From Azophilus sp026709365 (lineage in GTDB: Bacteria; Pseudomonadota; Gammaproteobacteria; Pseudomonadales; Azotimanducaceae), in contig OZ241345.1 in the NCBI GenBank assembly GCA_965200175.1, forward strand, positions 2,914,001 through 2,978,000: a stretch of 64,000 nucleotides of DNA, in the 5' to 3' direction. Shown in pieces: positions 42,773 through 51,292 of this stretch. The notes beneath the pieces were generated by a model, which saw only the letters and a list, made by a program, of their open reading frames with translations, searched no databases and had not been told where the DNA came from. Positions within the stretch are counted from its first letter, which is position 1; each line of letters starts with the position of its first letter. A program made the position numbers and the translations under genes.

Positions 42773-43896
42773 TTGCCGAGGCGTGGCCCAAGCTGCGCCG
42801 CTTGGGCTGGGTTGGCCGCAGCTTGGCGACAACCGCCGCCTGCCTTGCCGCACCGGCCATGCCGGGCGCGGAGGAGCCCGTGCTCAACGTTTACAACTGG
42901 GCGGACTACATCGGCAGGACCACCCTGGCCGACTTCGAGCGCGAGCACGGCATCAAGGTCAACTACGACGTCTATGACGCTTCGCCGACGGTCGATGCCA
43001 AGCTCATGGCCGGGCGCTCCGGCTACGATGTCGTGGTGCATTCAGCGGGCTATTCCACCCGCTTGCAGGAGGCGGGCATCTACCAGGCTCTCGACCGCAG
43101 CCGGCTCACCAATTGGCGTCATCTGGACCCCGAACTGCTGCGCCAATTCGCCCGGTTCGACCCCGGCAACCGCTATGGCGTGCCCTACATGTGGGGCACC
43201 ACGGGCTTTGCCTACAACGAAGCGATGATACTTGAGCGCATGCCGGATGCCCCGGTCGGCAGCGCTCGGATGCTGCTCGATCCGGACGTGGCCAGCCGCT
43301 TCGCCGACTGCGGCATCTCCATCCTGGAGGCACCGGCCGAAGTCATCCCCTTGGCGCTGATGTACTTGGGCCGTGACCCCAACTCCCTGGCGCCCGACGA
43401 CCTGAAGGCGGCGGAGCGCGTGCTGAAGGCGGTTCGGCCTTACATCAAGTACTACAGCGCCACCAAGTTACTGCTCGACCTGCCGGCGGGCGAGCTGTGC
43501 TTGGCGGGCAGTTGGTCCGGCGACTACGCGGTGGCCATCGCCCGCGCCAGGGAGGCCGGCCTGGACCTGCCCTTGAAGTACTCGGTGCCCAGCGAGGGCG
43601 GCATCATTTGGTTTGACGCGGCCTACATTCCCGCCGATGCGCCCCATCCCGGCAACGCCCACTTGTTTCTCAACTACCTGTTGCGGCCGGAGGTGATTGC
43701 CGCCATCACCAATGAAACCGGCTACGCCAACCCCAACCGCAGCGCCTTTGCCCTCGTCTCGCCGGAATACGCCGCGGACCCCGCCATCTACCCGGACGAT
43801 GACACCATGAAGCGCTTGCAGGCGACCTTCCTTGCCGGACCCAAGGCCGAACGCCGCCGCACACGGGCCTGGACCCGAGCGAAGTCGGGACTCTAG
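42763..43896 (+). CDS. potF: Polyamine ABC transporter substrate-binding protein
   Basis: A 377-residue protein starting at GTG 42763, with a signal sequence (SLATTAACLAAPAMPGAEE). PotD/PotF features: VLNVYNWADYIGRTTLADFEREHGIKVNYDVYD at the mature N-terminus, YDVVVHSAGY, YGVPYMWGTTGFAYN and FLNYLLRPEVIAAITNETGYANPN. It binds putrescine or a related polyamine in the periplasm and delivers it to the potGHI importer. First of four consecutive pot genes. Confidence 0.92.
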   Translation: MALIAEAWPKLRRLGWVGRSLATTAACLAAPAMPGAEEPVLNVYNWADYIGRTTLADFEREHGIKVNYDVYDASPTVDAKLMAGRSGYDVVVHSAGYSTRLQEAGIYQALDRSRLTNWRHLDPELLRQFARFDPGNRYGVPYMWGTTGFAYNEAMILERMPDAPVGSARMLLDPDVASRFADCGISILEAPAEVIPLALMYLGRDPNSLAPDDLKAAERVLKAVRPYIKYYSATKLLLDLPAGELCLAGSWSGDYAVAIARAREAGLDLPLKYSVPSEGGIIWFDAAYIPADAPHPGNAHLFLNYLLRPEVIAAITNETGYANPNRSAFALVSPEYAADPAIYPDDDTMKRLQATFLAGPKAERRRTRAWTRAKSGL

Positions 43897-43927
43897 CGCC
43901 GTGAGCGGGACGGGCTCGAAGGCGTCG

Positions 43928-45037
43928 ATGAAACCGTGGGAGGATCCCGCCGCCGAGCCCTTCATCCGCATCAAGGAACTGCGCAAGACCTTCGGCGGCG
44001 TTGTGGCAGTTGACGGGGTGAGCCTCGACATTTACCGCGGCGAGCTGTTCGCCATTCTCGGCGGCTCCGGCTGCGGCAAGTCAACGTTGCTGCGCCTGCT
44101 GGCGGGCTTTGAAGCCCCCACCTCCGGGGAGGTGCGCATTGACGGGTCGGACATGGCCGGTCGGCCGCCCTTTGAGCGTCCGACCAATATGATGTTCCAG
44201 TCCTACGCCCTGTTTCCGCACTACACGGTGGCGGACAACGTGGCCTACGGACTGCGCAAGGAGGGGTTGGGCAAGGCACAGATCAAGGAGCGCGTGGCGG
44301 AGTTGCTGGAGCTGGTCCAGTTGCAGGAGTTCGGCCGGCGCAAGCCGCGCCAGCTGTCCGGCGGCCAGCAGCAGCGCGTGGCGCTGGCCCGCGCCTTGGC
44401 CAAGCGGCCCAAGGTGCTGCTGCTTGACGAGCCTCTGGCCGCGCTCGACCGGAATCTGCGCGAGCGCACCCAGTTCGAGTTGATGGGCATCCAGGAGCGC
44501 CTCGGCATCACCTTCATCGTCGTCACCCATGACCAGGAGGAGGCGATGACCTTGGCCACCCGCATCGCCGTGATGGACGCGGGCCGGTTCGTGCAGGTCG
44601 GCACGCCGACCGAGATCTACGAATATCCCAACAGCCGCTTCGTGGCGGACTTCTTCGGCACCATCAACCTCTTTGAGGGCCGGGCCGAGGCCGGCGATCC
44701 CAGCCGCATCATCTGTGCCGAGACCGGCGCCCTGATTCATGTTGAGCCCACCGCCGAGCGGCCGTTGCCGGACGTGCTGTTCGTGGCCGTGCGCCCGGAG
44801 AAGATCCGCATCGACCGCGAGGCGCCCGCCGAGCAAGGGATGACGGTTCTGCGCGGGACCGTCGAGGACATGGCCTACTACGGCAATCATTCCGTGTATC
44901 GGGTGCGCACCGACCAAGGCAAGCTGGTGCAAGTGTCCAGCCCAAACGCCCATCGATCCGCCGAGTTGGCATTGGCTGGGAGCGAGCCCGTCCATCTGTC
45001 CTGGCCCCGGGAATGCAGCGTGGTGTTGACCCGGTGA
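43928..45037 (+). CDS. potG: Polyamine ABC transporter ATP-binding protein
   Basis: A 369-residue ABC ATPase from ATG 43928; GTG 43901 is an upstream alternative. Motifs: Walker A LGGSGCGKST, Q-loop MMFQSYALFPH, signature LSGGQQQRVALA, Walker B VLLLDEPLAALD, and switch VTHDQEEAMT. A C-terminal TOBE region ends CSVVLTR, as in PotG. Energises polyamine import with PotHI. Confidence 0.93.
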   Translation: MKPWEDPAAEPFIRIKELRKTFGGVVAVDGVSLDIYRGELFAILGGSGCGKSTLLRLLAGFEAPTSGEVRIDGSDMAGRPPFERPTNMMFQSYALFPHYTVADNVAYGLRKEGLGKAQIKERVAELLELVQLQEFGRRKPRQLSGGQQQRVALARALAKRPKVLLLDEPLAALDRNLRERTQFELMGIQERLGITFIVVTHDQEEAMTLATRIAVMDAGRFVQVGTPTEIYEYPNSRFVADFFGTINLFEGRAEAGDPSRIICAETGALIHVEPTAERPLPDVLFVAVRPEKIRIDREAPAEQGMTVLRGTVEDMAYYGNHSVYRVRTDQGKLVQVSSPNAHRSAELALAGSEPVHLSWPRECSVVLTR

Positions 45038-45040
45038 TTG

Positions 45041-45240
45041 TGCGCCTGCGCGCCTGCGGCGCGTTCGAGTTTCGCCGGGGGCGAAACTCGTGCGTACGTC
45101 CGGACGGGGTGGATTTGATGGTGCGGGGGCCGTGCGTAGTGGGGGCAGTTTGGTGACTGCGCGACTGTGCGCCTGCGGCGCGTTCGAGTTTCGCCGGGGG
45201 CGAAACTCGTGCGTATGCCCGGACGGCGGCGGTTTGATGG
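45041..45240. repeat. Tandem repeat with two CGAGTTTCGCC hairpins between potG and potH
   Basis: Two copies, about 119 bp apart, of a sequence around GCGCCTGCGGCGCGTTCGAG. Each contains a perfect hairpin with arms CGAGTTTCGCC and GGCGAAACTCG (45066-45090 and 45185-45209), then TGCGTA...CCGGACGG. The hairpin core is the same as in the modular palindromic repeats elsewhere. The rest of the 285-bp gap is GGGG-rich short repeats. It may affect potH/potI transcript levels, which is inference. Confidence 0.8.
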
Positions 45241-45322
45241 GATGCGGGGGCTCCGCGCGGGGTGGCTTTGGTGGGGAGCGGAGACTCCGGGCGGGGTGGC
45301 TATAGTGGGGCGCGGGGGCTCA

Positions 45323-46213
45323 GTGGAGTGGCGGCGGCCGGAACGGCAGTGGCGGCGCACGGTGGCGGGCGTACCCTATCTTTGGCTGCTGGTCTTCTTT
45401 TTGGCGCCATTCGTCATCGTCCTGCGGATCAGCTTTGCCGACCCCCTGATCGGGCAGCCGCCCTTCACGCCGCTCCACGACGAGGCGCAGGGCCTTCAAC
45501 TGACCGCCGACAACTACCGCTTCCTCACCGAGGACGACCTGTATTGGGTGAGTTACTTGAAGTCGATGCGCATTGCCCTGATCGCCACCCTGCTGTGCCT
45601 GCTGATCGGCTACCCCATGGCCTACGGCATCGCCCGGGCGCGGGCCGTTTGGCGCAACGTGCTGCTGCTGCTGGTCATGCTGCCGTTTTGGACCTCCTTC
45701 CTGCTGCGCGTCTATGCGTGGATGGGCATGCTGTCCGGCCAAGGCGTCGTCAACAAGGCGCTGCTGGCGCTGGGGCTGGTTGACCAGCCGGTGCAGATTC
45801 TCTACACCGATTTCGCTGTCTGTCTCGGCATTGTCTATACCTACCTGCCGTTCATGATCCTGCCGCTCTACGCCGTGCTGGAGCGTCTCGACGGCGACCT
45901 GCTCGATGCGGCGGCGGATTTGGGCGGCGGGCCTCGGCAGGCGTTCCTCGACATCACGCTGCCGCTGTCCGCGCCGGGGGTGGTGGCAGGCTCGATGCTG
46001 GTCTTCATTCCCGCGCTGGGGGAGTTCGTGATTCCGTCATTGCTCGGCGGCCTTGACACCCTGATGATCGGCCGCACGCTCTATGATGAGTTCTTCATCA
46101 ATCGCGACTGGCCCTTGGCGAGCGCCGTGGCCAGCGTTCTTGTGCTGATCCTGGTGCTGCCCATCGTCGCCTTTCAGCGCGTCTCGCAACTCGGCCGGGA
46201 GGCGGCGCGATGA
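45323..46213 (+). CDS. potH: Polyamine ABC transporter permease
   Basis: About 296 residues, taken from GTG 45323 (EWRRPERQWRRTVAG). Six membrane helices; the first is YLWLLVFFLAPFVIVLRISF. The permease EAA-type loop is LDAAADLGGGPRQAFLDITLPLSAPG, and DTLMIGRTLYDEFFINRDWPLASA matches PotH. The start is uncertain because GTG codons abound in the repeat region before it. Overlaps potI by four bases. Confidence 0.9.
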   Translation: MEWRRPERQWRRTVAGVPYLWLLVFFLAPFVIVLRISFADPLIGQPPFTPLHDEAQGLQLTADNYRFLTEDDLYWVSYLKSMRIALIATLLCLLIGYPMAYGIARARAVWRNVLLLLVMLPFWTSFLLRVYAWMGMLSGQGVVNKALLALGLVDQPVQILYTDFAVCLGIVYTYLPFMILPLYAVLERLDGDLLDAAADLGGGPRQAFLDITLPLSAPGVVAGSMLVFIPALGEFVIPSLLGGLDTLMIGRTLYDEFFINRDWPLASAVASVLVLILVLPIVAFQRVSQLGREAAR

Positions 46214-47040
46214 GGCGGGACGGCCGTTCCCCGACGTTCCTGTTCAGCTGCCTGTGCTTTGGCTTCGCCTTCCTCTACGTCCCCATCCTGGTGATGATCG
46301 CCTACTCCTTCAACGACTCGCGGCTGATGTCGGTGTGGACCGGCTTTTCGTTGCGCTGGTACGGCGCGCTTTGGGAGAACGAGCGGATCATCGATGCCGC
46401 CCTGTTGAGCCTGCGCATCGCCTTCGTCAGCGCCACCCTGGCCACTGCCTTGGGCACGCTGGCGGCTTTGGCCATCACCCGCATGGGCCGCTTTCGGGGC
46501 CGGACGCTGTTCTCCGGCATGCTGGCGGCGCCGTTGGTGATGCCGGAAGTGATCACCGGCCTGTCCCTGTTGATGCTGTTCGTGACCTTGGAGGGGGCGG
46601 TCGGCTGGCCGTCAGGGCGGGGTGCGGACACCATCACCATCGCTCACGTCACCTTCTCCATGGCCTATGTGGCGGTGGTGGTGCAGGCCCGCCTGATGGG
46701 CTTGGACCGCGCTTTGGAGGAAGCTGCCATGGACTTGGGCTGCCGCCCCATGGGGGTGACCTTCGACATCATCCTGCCGCTGATCGCCCCCGCCATGCTG
46801 TCCGGCTGGCTGCTGGCCTTCACCCTATCGCTGGACGATCTGGTCATCGCCAGCTTCGTCTCCGGCCCCGAGTCGAGCACCCTGCCCATGGTCATCTACT
46901 CAAAGGTTCGGCTGGGCATCACGCCAGACGTCAATGCCTTGGCGGCGGTGATCGTCGCCATCGTCGGCATCGGCATAGCCGTCGCCGGCTGGCTGATGGC
47001 GAGGATGGCGCGAACGGGCAGCGCTGGTGTCAGGAGCTGA
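46210..47040 (+). CDS. potI: Polyamine ABC transporter permease
   Basis: A 276-residue permease starting MRRDGRSPTFLFSCLCFGF. FLYVPILVMIAYSFNDSRLMSVWTGFSLRWYG, the EEAAMDLGCRPMGVTFDIILPLIAPAML loop and SLDDLVIASFVSGPESSTLPMVIYS are all typical of PotI. Last gene of the pot operon. About 280 bp of comparatively AT-rich sequence follow before the next coding remnant. Confidence 0.93.
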   Translation: MRRDGRSPTFLFSCLCFGFAFLYVPILVMIAYSFNDSRLMSVWTGFSLRWYGALWENERIIDAALLSLRIAFVSATLATALGTLAALAITRMGRFRGRTLFSGMLAAPLVMPEVITGLSLLMLFVTLEGAVGWPSGRGADTITIAHVTFSMAYVAVVVQARLMGLDRALEEAAMDLGCRPMGVTFDIILPLIAPAMLSGWLLAFTLSLDDLVIASFVSGPESSTLPMVIYSKVRLGITPDVNALAAVIVAIVGIGIAVAGWLMARMARTGSAGVRS

Positions 47041-47320
47041 CGAATACCTGACTAGACGTTGTGAGGTGTTTTGGCCCGCTAGGATGCACCGTGCTGAAAG
47101 CGCGACTAATCTTTGAATCAAAACAAGCTCAAATGCCCTGCTAAGAAATAAAATTAATATAAAACAATAAGTTAGAAGCAAGCCTTTAATGCTAAACGGG
47201 AAAATCGGCCACCCTAATCAAATCCTGATCAAATGTTGGTCTGCCGCCTCTTTCATTGGCCTGAAATGAGCCCTCGCACGGTGTTCGTGTATCGGTGCAT
47301 GGATTTGCGATAAAGGCTCC

Positions 47321-47520
47321 TCAGGCCCAGAACGGTACATAGCCTGACCTAGGGCGCATTGGATCTGCAATGCGGATCAGGCCTTTGTTCAACGCTTGAC
47401 GAATCACGTCAGAGACTTGGGCTGCATTGGAGTCCTTGATGCCAAACCGCTCGCGCAGTTCCCGGTTTCGCATTTGGCTACCGCTCAGGTTCAGCAGCAC
47501 TAGAACCAACGCTTGTCGGG
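47321..47520 (-). pseudogene. C-terminal winged-helix fragment of an ATP-binding regulator
   Basis: The minus strand encodes LVLVLLNLSGSQMRNRELRERFGIKDSNAAQVSDVIRQALNKGLIRIADP and ends GYVPFWA. This is a winged-helix end as found in AlbA_2/RecG-like transcriptional regulators. Everything before it is missing; it runs directly into the 3' end of the rhomboid gene and overlaps it. The AT-rich gap 47041-47320 probably arrived with it. Confidence 0.6.
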
Positions 47521-48264
47521 AGGCGGTCGGCGTGGCTGACGTTGCCTTCGGGCGGTCGCGTGGTCGGGGCGCCGGAACAGGTGGATGAGGGCGAGGCCGG
47601 CGACGAAGCCGCCGATGTGGGCCCAGAAGGCGACGCCGCCTTCGCTGGAGCCCAAGGCCGGCAGGCCACCGAGAACCTGCAGCAGGAACCAGTAGCCGAG
47701 CATGACGAAGGCGGGCACGCCGATGGTGGTGACGTAGAAGCCGAGGATCAGCAGGGTCTGCACCCGGGCACGGGGAAAGAGCAGCGCGTAGGCGCCCATC
47801 ACGCCGCCGATGGCGCCGGAGGCGCCGACCATGGGAATGGCGCTGCCGGGGTCCGAGAGGATCTGCGCGAACGCCGCCGCTAGCCCGCAAAGCAGGTAGA
47901 AGACGATGAACCGCAGCGGCCCCATCACGTCCTCGATGTTGTCGCCGAACACCCAGAGGAACCAGAGGTTGCCGAGAATGTGGAACCAGCCGCCGTGCAG
48001 GAACATGGAGGTGAGCAGAGTGGCGGGATTGGATTGGCCGTCGAGGGTGCAGACCAGGTTGCGGCCCATCGGCAGTTGCCGGCCCATGTCGATCAGGCCC
48101 AGCAGCTCGCCGGGGATGAGGCCGTGCAGGCACAGCGATTCCGCCAGCGGGTAGTCCCCGCCGAAGCCCTGAACGAACCCCCAAGCCCAGGCGTTCAGCG
48201 CGATGATCGCGATGACGGCGACCGGCTTGCGGGCCGTCGGGTTTTCATCGCGCAGCGGGAACAT
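47500..48264 (-). CDS. Rhomboid family intramembrane serine protease
   Basis: A 254-residue protein starting MFPLRDENPTARKPVAVI. Rhomboid features: LHGGWFHILGNLWFLWVFGDNIED (helix 2 with His and Asn), the catalytic serine in VGASGAIGGVMGAY, and the catalytic histidine in FWAHIGGFVAGL. Cuts membrane proteins within the bilayer; substrate unknown. The last 25 residues are Arg/Gln-rich and overlap the neighbouring winged-helix remnant, so the native C-terminus may have been replaced. It starts inside the last codons of hisC. Confidence 0.9.
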   Translation of the reverse strand: MFPLRDENPTARKPVAVIAIIALNAWAWGFVQGFGGDYPLAESLCLHGLIPGELLGLIDMGRQLPMGRNLVCTLDGQSNPATLLTSMFLHGGWFHILGNLWFLWVFGDNIEDVMGPLRFIVFYLLCGLAAAFAQILSDPGSAIPMVGASGAIGGVMGAYALLFPRARVQTLLILGFYVTTIGVPAFVMLGYWFLLQVLGGLPALGSSEGGVAFWAHIGGFVAGLALIHLFRRPDHATARRQRQPRRPPPDKRWF

Positions 48265-49342
48265 CGCCGAGCAAGTCGTCGATCGCGGCCAGCAGGCGCC
48301 GGTTTTGCGCCGGGGTTCCGATGCTGATCCTCAGGGCGTCGCCGAGGCGCGGCGTGTCGAAGTGACGCACCAGAATGCCTTGCGCCTTGAGCGCTTCGTA
48401 TAGGGCCTTGGCCGACAGTCTGGCGTTGGGGGGCACTTGGGCGAGCAGGAAGTTGGCCTGCGACGGCGGACAGGCCAAGCCGCGCCGGGCCAGTTCATCC
48501 TTGAGCCGGGACCGTTGGGCGCGCACCCGCCGCCACGTGTCCATGGCGTGGTCCTGGTCGTCCAGCGCGGCAAGGCCGAGCCGTTGGCTGATGACGTCGA
48601 TGTTGTAGCTGTCCCTAGTCTTGGTGAGCAGGGGCTCAATCAGGCCCTGCTGGCCGATCAGGTAGCCGAGGCGCAGCCCGGCCAGGCTGTAGCCCTTGGA
48701 AAAGGAGCGCAGGATGAGCAAGTTGTCGTGCGCCCGGATCAGCGGCGCGCTGTCGTAGCCGAGCGCGGGATCGATGAAGTCCGCGTAGGCCTCGTCGAGC
48801 AGCAGCACCCCGTCCAATTCGGCGGCCAGCCGCGCGCAGTCGTCCGCGCCCAGCAGTCGCCCGGAGGGCGCGTGGGGGTTGACCAAGCAGGTCAGCCGCG
48901 CTCCCGCAGCATTGGCCCGCTGAGCGAAATCGACCGGCAAGGTCCAGTCCTCGCCGTACTCAGCCGCCAGCACGGGGGCGTTTTGAACCGCCGCCAGCAC
49001 CGGGTAGAGCGAATAGCTCGGATTGGCGCAGCCGAGCGGCGAGCCGGGTTCGACGAAGGTGGTGACGGCCAAGCGCAGCGCCTCGTCGCCACCGTGGGTG
49101 ACTATGGCGTTCTCCTTGGCCAAACCGTGGCGCTCCGCGATTTTCGCGCGCAAGGGCGCGGCCGTTGGTTGCGGATAGACCCGCAAGTCGGCCACGTCGA
49201 TTCCCGCAAGCGCCGCCGCGACCCCAGGGGCGGGCGGGTAAGGGTTTTCATTGGTGTTCAGCTTGCAGGCGCCGGGCTCCTCCGGCTGCTCTCCCCAGGT
49301 GTAGCCCGCCATGCGGCGAATGTTGCTGCGTTCGTAGGCCAT
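48245..49342 (-). CDS. hisC: Histidinol-phosphate aminotransferase
   Basis: A 365-residue PLP enzyme from ATG 49342 (MAYERSNIRRMAGYTWGEQP). NTNENPYPPAPGV, HGGDEALRLAV, VNPHAPSGRL, LLLDEAYADFID (Asp for the pyridine nitrogen) and the PLP-lysine motif SFSKGYSLAGLRLGY fit HisC. Catalyses the transamination step of histidine synthesis. No other his gene is in the window, so a broader aromatic specificity is possible. Confidence 0.88.
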   Translation of the reverse strand: MAYERSNIRRMAGYTWGEQPEEPGACKLNTNENPYPPAPGVAAALAGIDVADLRVYPQPTAAPLRAKIAERHGLAKENAIVTHGGDEALRLAVTTFVEPGSPLGCANPSYSLYPVLAAVQNAPVLAAEYGEDWTLPVDFAQRANAAGARLTCLVNPHAPSGRLLGADDCARLAAELDGVLLLDEAYADFIDPALGYDSAPLIRAHDNLLILRSFSKGYSLAGLRLGYLIGQQGLIEPLLTKTRDSYNIDVISQRLGLAALDDQDHAMDTWRRVRAQRSRLKDELARRGLACPPSQANFLLAQVPPNARLSAKALYEALKAQGILVRHFDTPRLGDALRISIGTPAQNRRLLAAIDDLLGDVPAAR

Positions 49343-49356
49343 GGCGCCGACGCGGC

Positions 49357-50424
49357 TCAGTTCGGCACCGCAGGATCTGGCTGATCGGCATCGGCCTTCG
49401 CCAAGCCGTCCGCCGGGCCGAGCAGCCGGGCCAGCCACTCGGTGGCCGGGTTGGCCTCCAGGGCGATCTTGGCGGTCATGGTCAAAGGCACCGACAGCAG
49501 CATGCCGACCGGCCCGAAGACCCAGCCCCAGAGCACCAGCGACAGGAAGACGACCAGCGTGGACAGCCCCAGTCCGCGCCCCATGAAGCGCGGCTCGATG
49601 AAGTTGCCGAACAGGATGTTGAGCGCCACGTAGCCCGAAGCGGCCAGCAGCGCGGGCAGCGGGCCGAGCTCCACCAGCGCCAGCAGCACCGCCGGCACCG
49701 CGGCGATGATGGAGCCGATGGTGGGCACGAAGTTGAGCATGAAGGCGAGAATGCCCCAGAGCAGGGGAAAGTCGATGCCCAGCGCAGCCAGCATCAGGGT
49801 GACGACCAGTCCGGTGGCCATGCTGACCGTGGTCTTGATGGCCATGTAGCGGTTGACGTTCTCGGCGAAGCGCTCGAAGTGGGGCATGGATTGCTCAGGC
49901 CGGCTCAGCACGTCCCTGAGCTTGCGCGGGAAGCTGTTCGCCTCGGCCAGCATGAAGATGACCGTCAGCAGGATCAGGAAGCTGTTCGACAGCGCAGCGC
50001 CAAGTCCCGCCAAGGCGTTGCCGGCCAAGGTGAAGGCGGTGCCGGGATTGAAGTTCTCGATCAGCAGGTCCCGCGACAGGACAACGCCCAAGGACTCCAG
50101 CCAAGCCAGGGCGGCACTGAACATCAGCGTCAGCCGTTCCTGGTAGAACGGCAGCTTGGCGGTGAAGGCGTTGGCTGACTGAACCACCAAGGCGCCCAAC
50201 CCGAGCAGCGCCACCAGCATGGTCGCCATCACCAGCGTGATGGCCAGCCAGCCGGGGGCGCCGCGCCGCTCCAGCCAGTACATGGGGGTGGCGGCGATGG
50301 TGGCGATGAAGGCGGCGAGCAGAAAGGGCACGGCGAGGTCCGCGGCCACCTTCAGCCCGGCGGTGATGACGATCAATGCCGCGACGATGACGATGCCCTT
50401 GCCGGCGCCCATGCCAGCGGTCAT
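49357..50424 (-). CDS. AI-2E family (PerM-type) transporter
   Basis: A 355-residue protein with about eight membrane helices from ATG 50424. The middle and end hold the family blocks ILAFMLNFVPTIGSIIAAVPAVLLAL, GYVALNILFGNFIEPRFMGRGLGLSTLVVFLSLVLWGWVFGPVGMLLSVPLTM. The family includes TqsA and PerM; some export autoinducer-2, others are proposed Na+/H+ antiporters. Start overlaps the nitrilase stop (ATGA). Confidence 0.85.
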   Translation of the reverse strand: MTAGMGAGKGIVIVAALIVITAGLKVAADLAVPFLLAAFIATIAATPMYWLERRGAPGWLAITLVMATMLVALLGLGALVVQSANAFTAKLPFYQERLTLMFSAALAWLESLGVVLSRDLLIENFNPGTAFTLAGNALAGLGAALSNSFLILLTVIFMLAEANSFPRKLRDVLSRPEQSMPHFERFAENVNRYMAIKTTVSMATGLVVTLMLAALGIDFPLLWGILAFMLNFVPTIGSIIAAVPAVLLALVELGPLPALLAASGYVALNILFGNFIEPRFMGRGLGLSTLVVFLSLVLWGWVFGPVGMLLSVPLTMTAKIALEANPATEWLARLLGPADGLAKADADQPDPAVPN

Positions 50425-51290
50425 CGGGAGGCCTTGAAGCCGTCCGCGGGCTGCCGCAGCGAGGTCATGGCCACCCGATGCCCCAGGCACGGCAACTGCT
50501 CGCGGACTTCGGCCACCCGCGCCGGATCGATGCGGGCCAGCGCGAAGCCGTCGCCGTCCCCGCATTCGGCGACCAGCTCGCCCCAGGGATCGACGATGAG
50601 CGAGTGGCCGAAGGAGCGCCGCCGGTCGTTGTGCCGGCCGTGCTGGGCGGGCGCGATGACGTAGCACTGGCACTCGATGGCGCGAGCTCGCAGCAGCGTG
50701 TGCCAGTGGGCCGCGCCGGTGGTGGCGGTAAAGGCGGAGGGCACGGTCAGGGCCACCGCCCCCTGGTTGGCCAGCGCTTGGTAAAGGTAGGGAAAGCGCA
50801 GGTCATAGCAGATGGTCAAGCCCAGCAGGCCGAATGGCAGCCGGGTGGTGGCCAGCGCGTCGCCCGGCGACGTGCCTCGCGATTCGTGCAGCTTCGTCCC
50901 GTCGGCCAGCTCGATGTCGAACAGGTGGATCTTGCGGTACAGCGCCGCCACTTCGCCGCGGGCGTCGAGATGCACGCAGGTGTTGAAGGCCTTGCCCGCG
51001 TCCGGAGCGGCCTCGTGAAAGCCGCCGAGCACGAGGTCGCAGCCGAGGCGCACGGCCAGCTGCCGGCAGCGGTCCAGTATGGGGCCGCCGGCGGGAAGCG
51101 GCTCAAGCAGGTCGCGCTTGCCTCGATCCGGGCCGATGTAGGCAAACGCCTCGGCGGTCATCACGGCCTCGGCGCCCGCCGCCCTCGCCGCCAAGGCCAG
51201 CCGCTCCACCACGTCGAGGTTGCCCGCCACATCGGTGGTCGCGCAATGCTGAATCGCCGCCACCTGAATGGCCCGGACTTCGTCGGCCAT
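50421..51290 (-). CDS. Carbon-nitrogen hydrolase (nitrilase superfamily, Nit1/omega-amidase-like)
   Basis: A 289-residue protein from ATG 51290. The nitrilase catalytic triad is visible: Glu in MTAEAFAYIG, Lys in ALYRKIHLFDIEL, and Cys in LGLTICYDLRFPYLYQALA. The RFPYLY and IHLFD words point to the branch containing omega-amidases and deaminated-glutathione amidase. Hydrolyses a side-chain amide in the cytoplasm; the exact substrate is not set by sequence. Three bases separate it from the helicase gene upstream. Confidence 0.88.
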   Translation of the reverse strand: MADEVRAIQVAAIQHCATTDVAGNLDVVERLALAARAAGAEAVMTAEAFAYIGPDRGKRDLLEPLPAGGPILDRCRQLAVRLGCDLVLGGFHEAAPDAGKAFNTCVHLDARGEVAALYRKIHLFDIELADGTKLHESRGTSPGDALATTRLPFGLLGLTICYDLRFPYLYQALANQGAVALTVPSAFTATTGAAHWHTLLRARAIECQCYVIAPAQHGRHNDRRRSFGHSLIVDPWGELVAECGDGDGFALARIDPARVAEVREQLPCLGHRVAMTSLRQPADGFKASR

Positions 51291-51292
51291 GT

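Noticed and set aside
42008..42853. Minus-strand Leu/Val repeat protein (VGALVALLKPL units)
   Set aside because: It is the antisense reading of the DKRSDERFEQR repeats; the plus-strand gene has a start, ribosome site and operon context.
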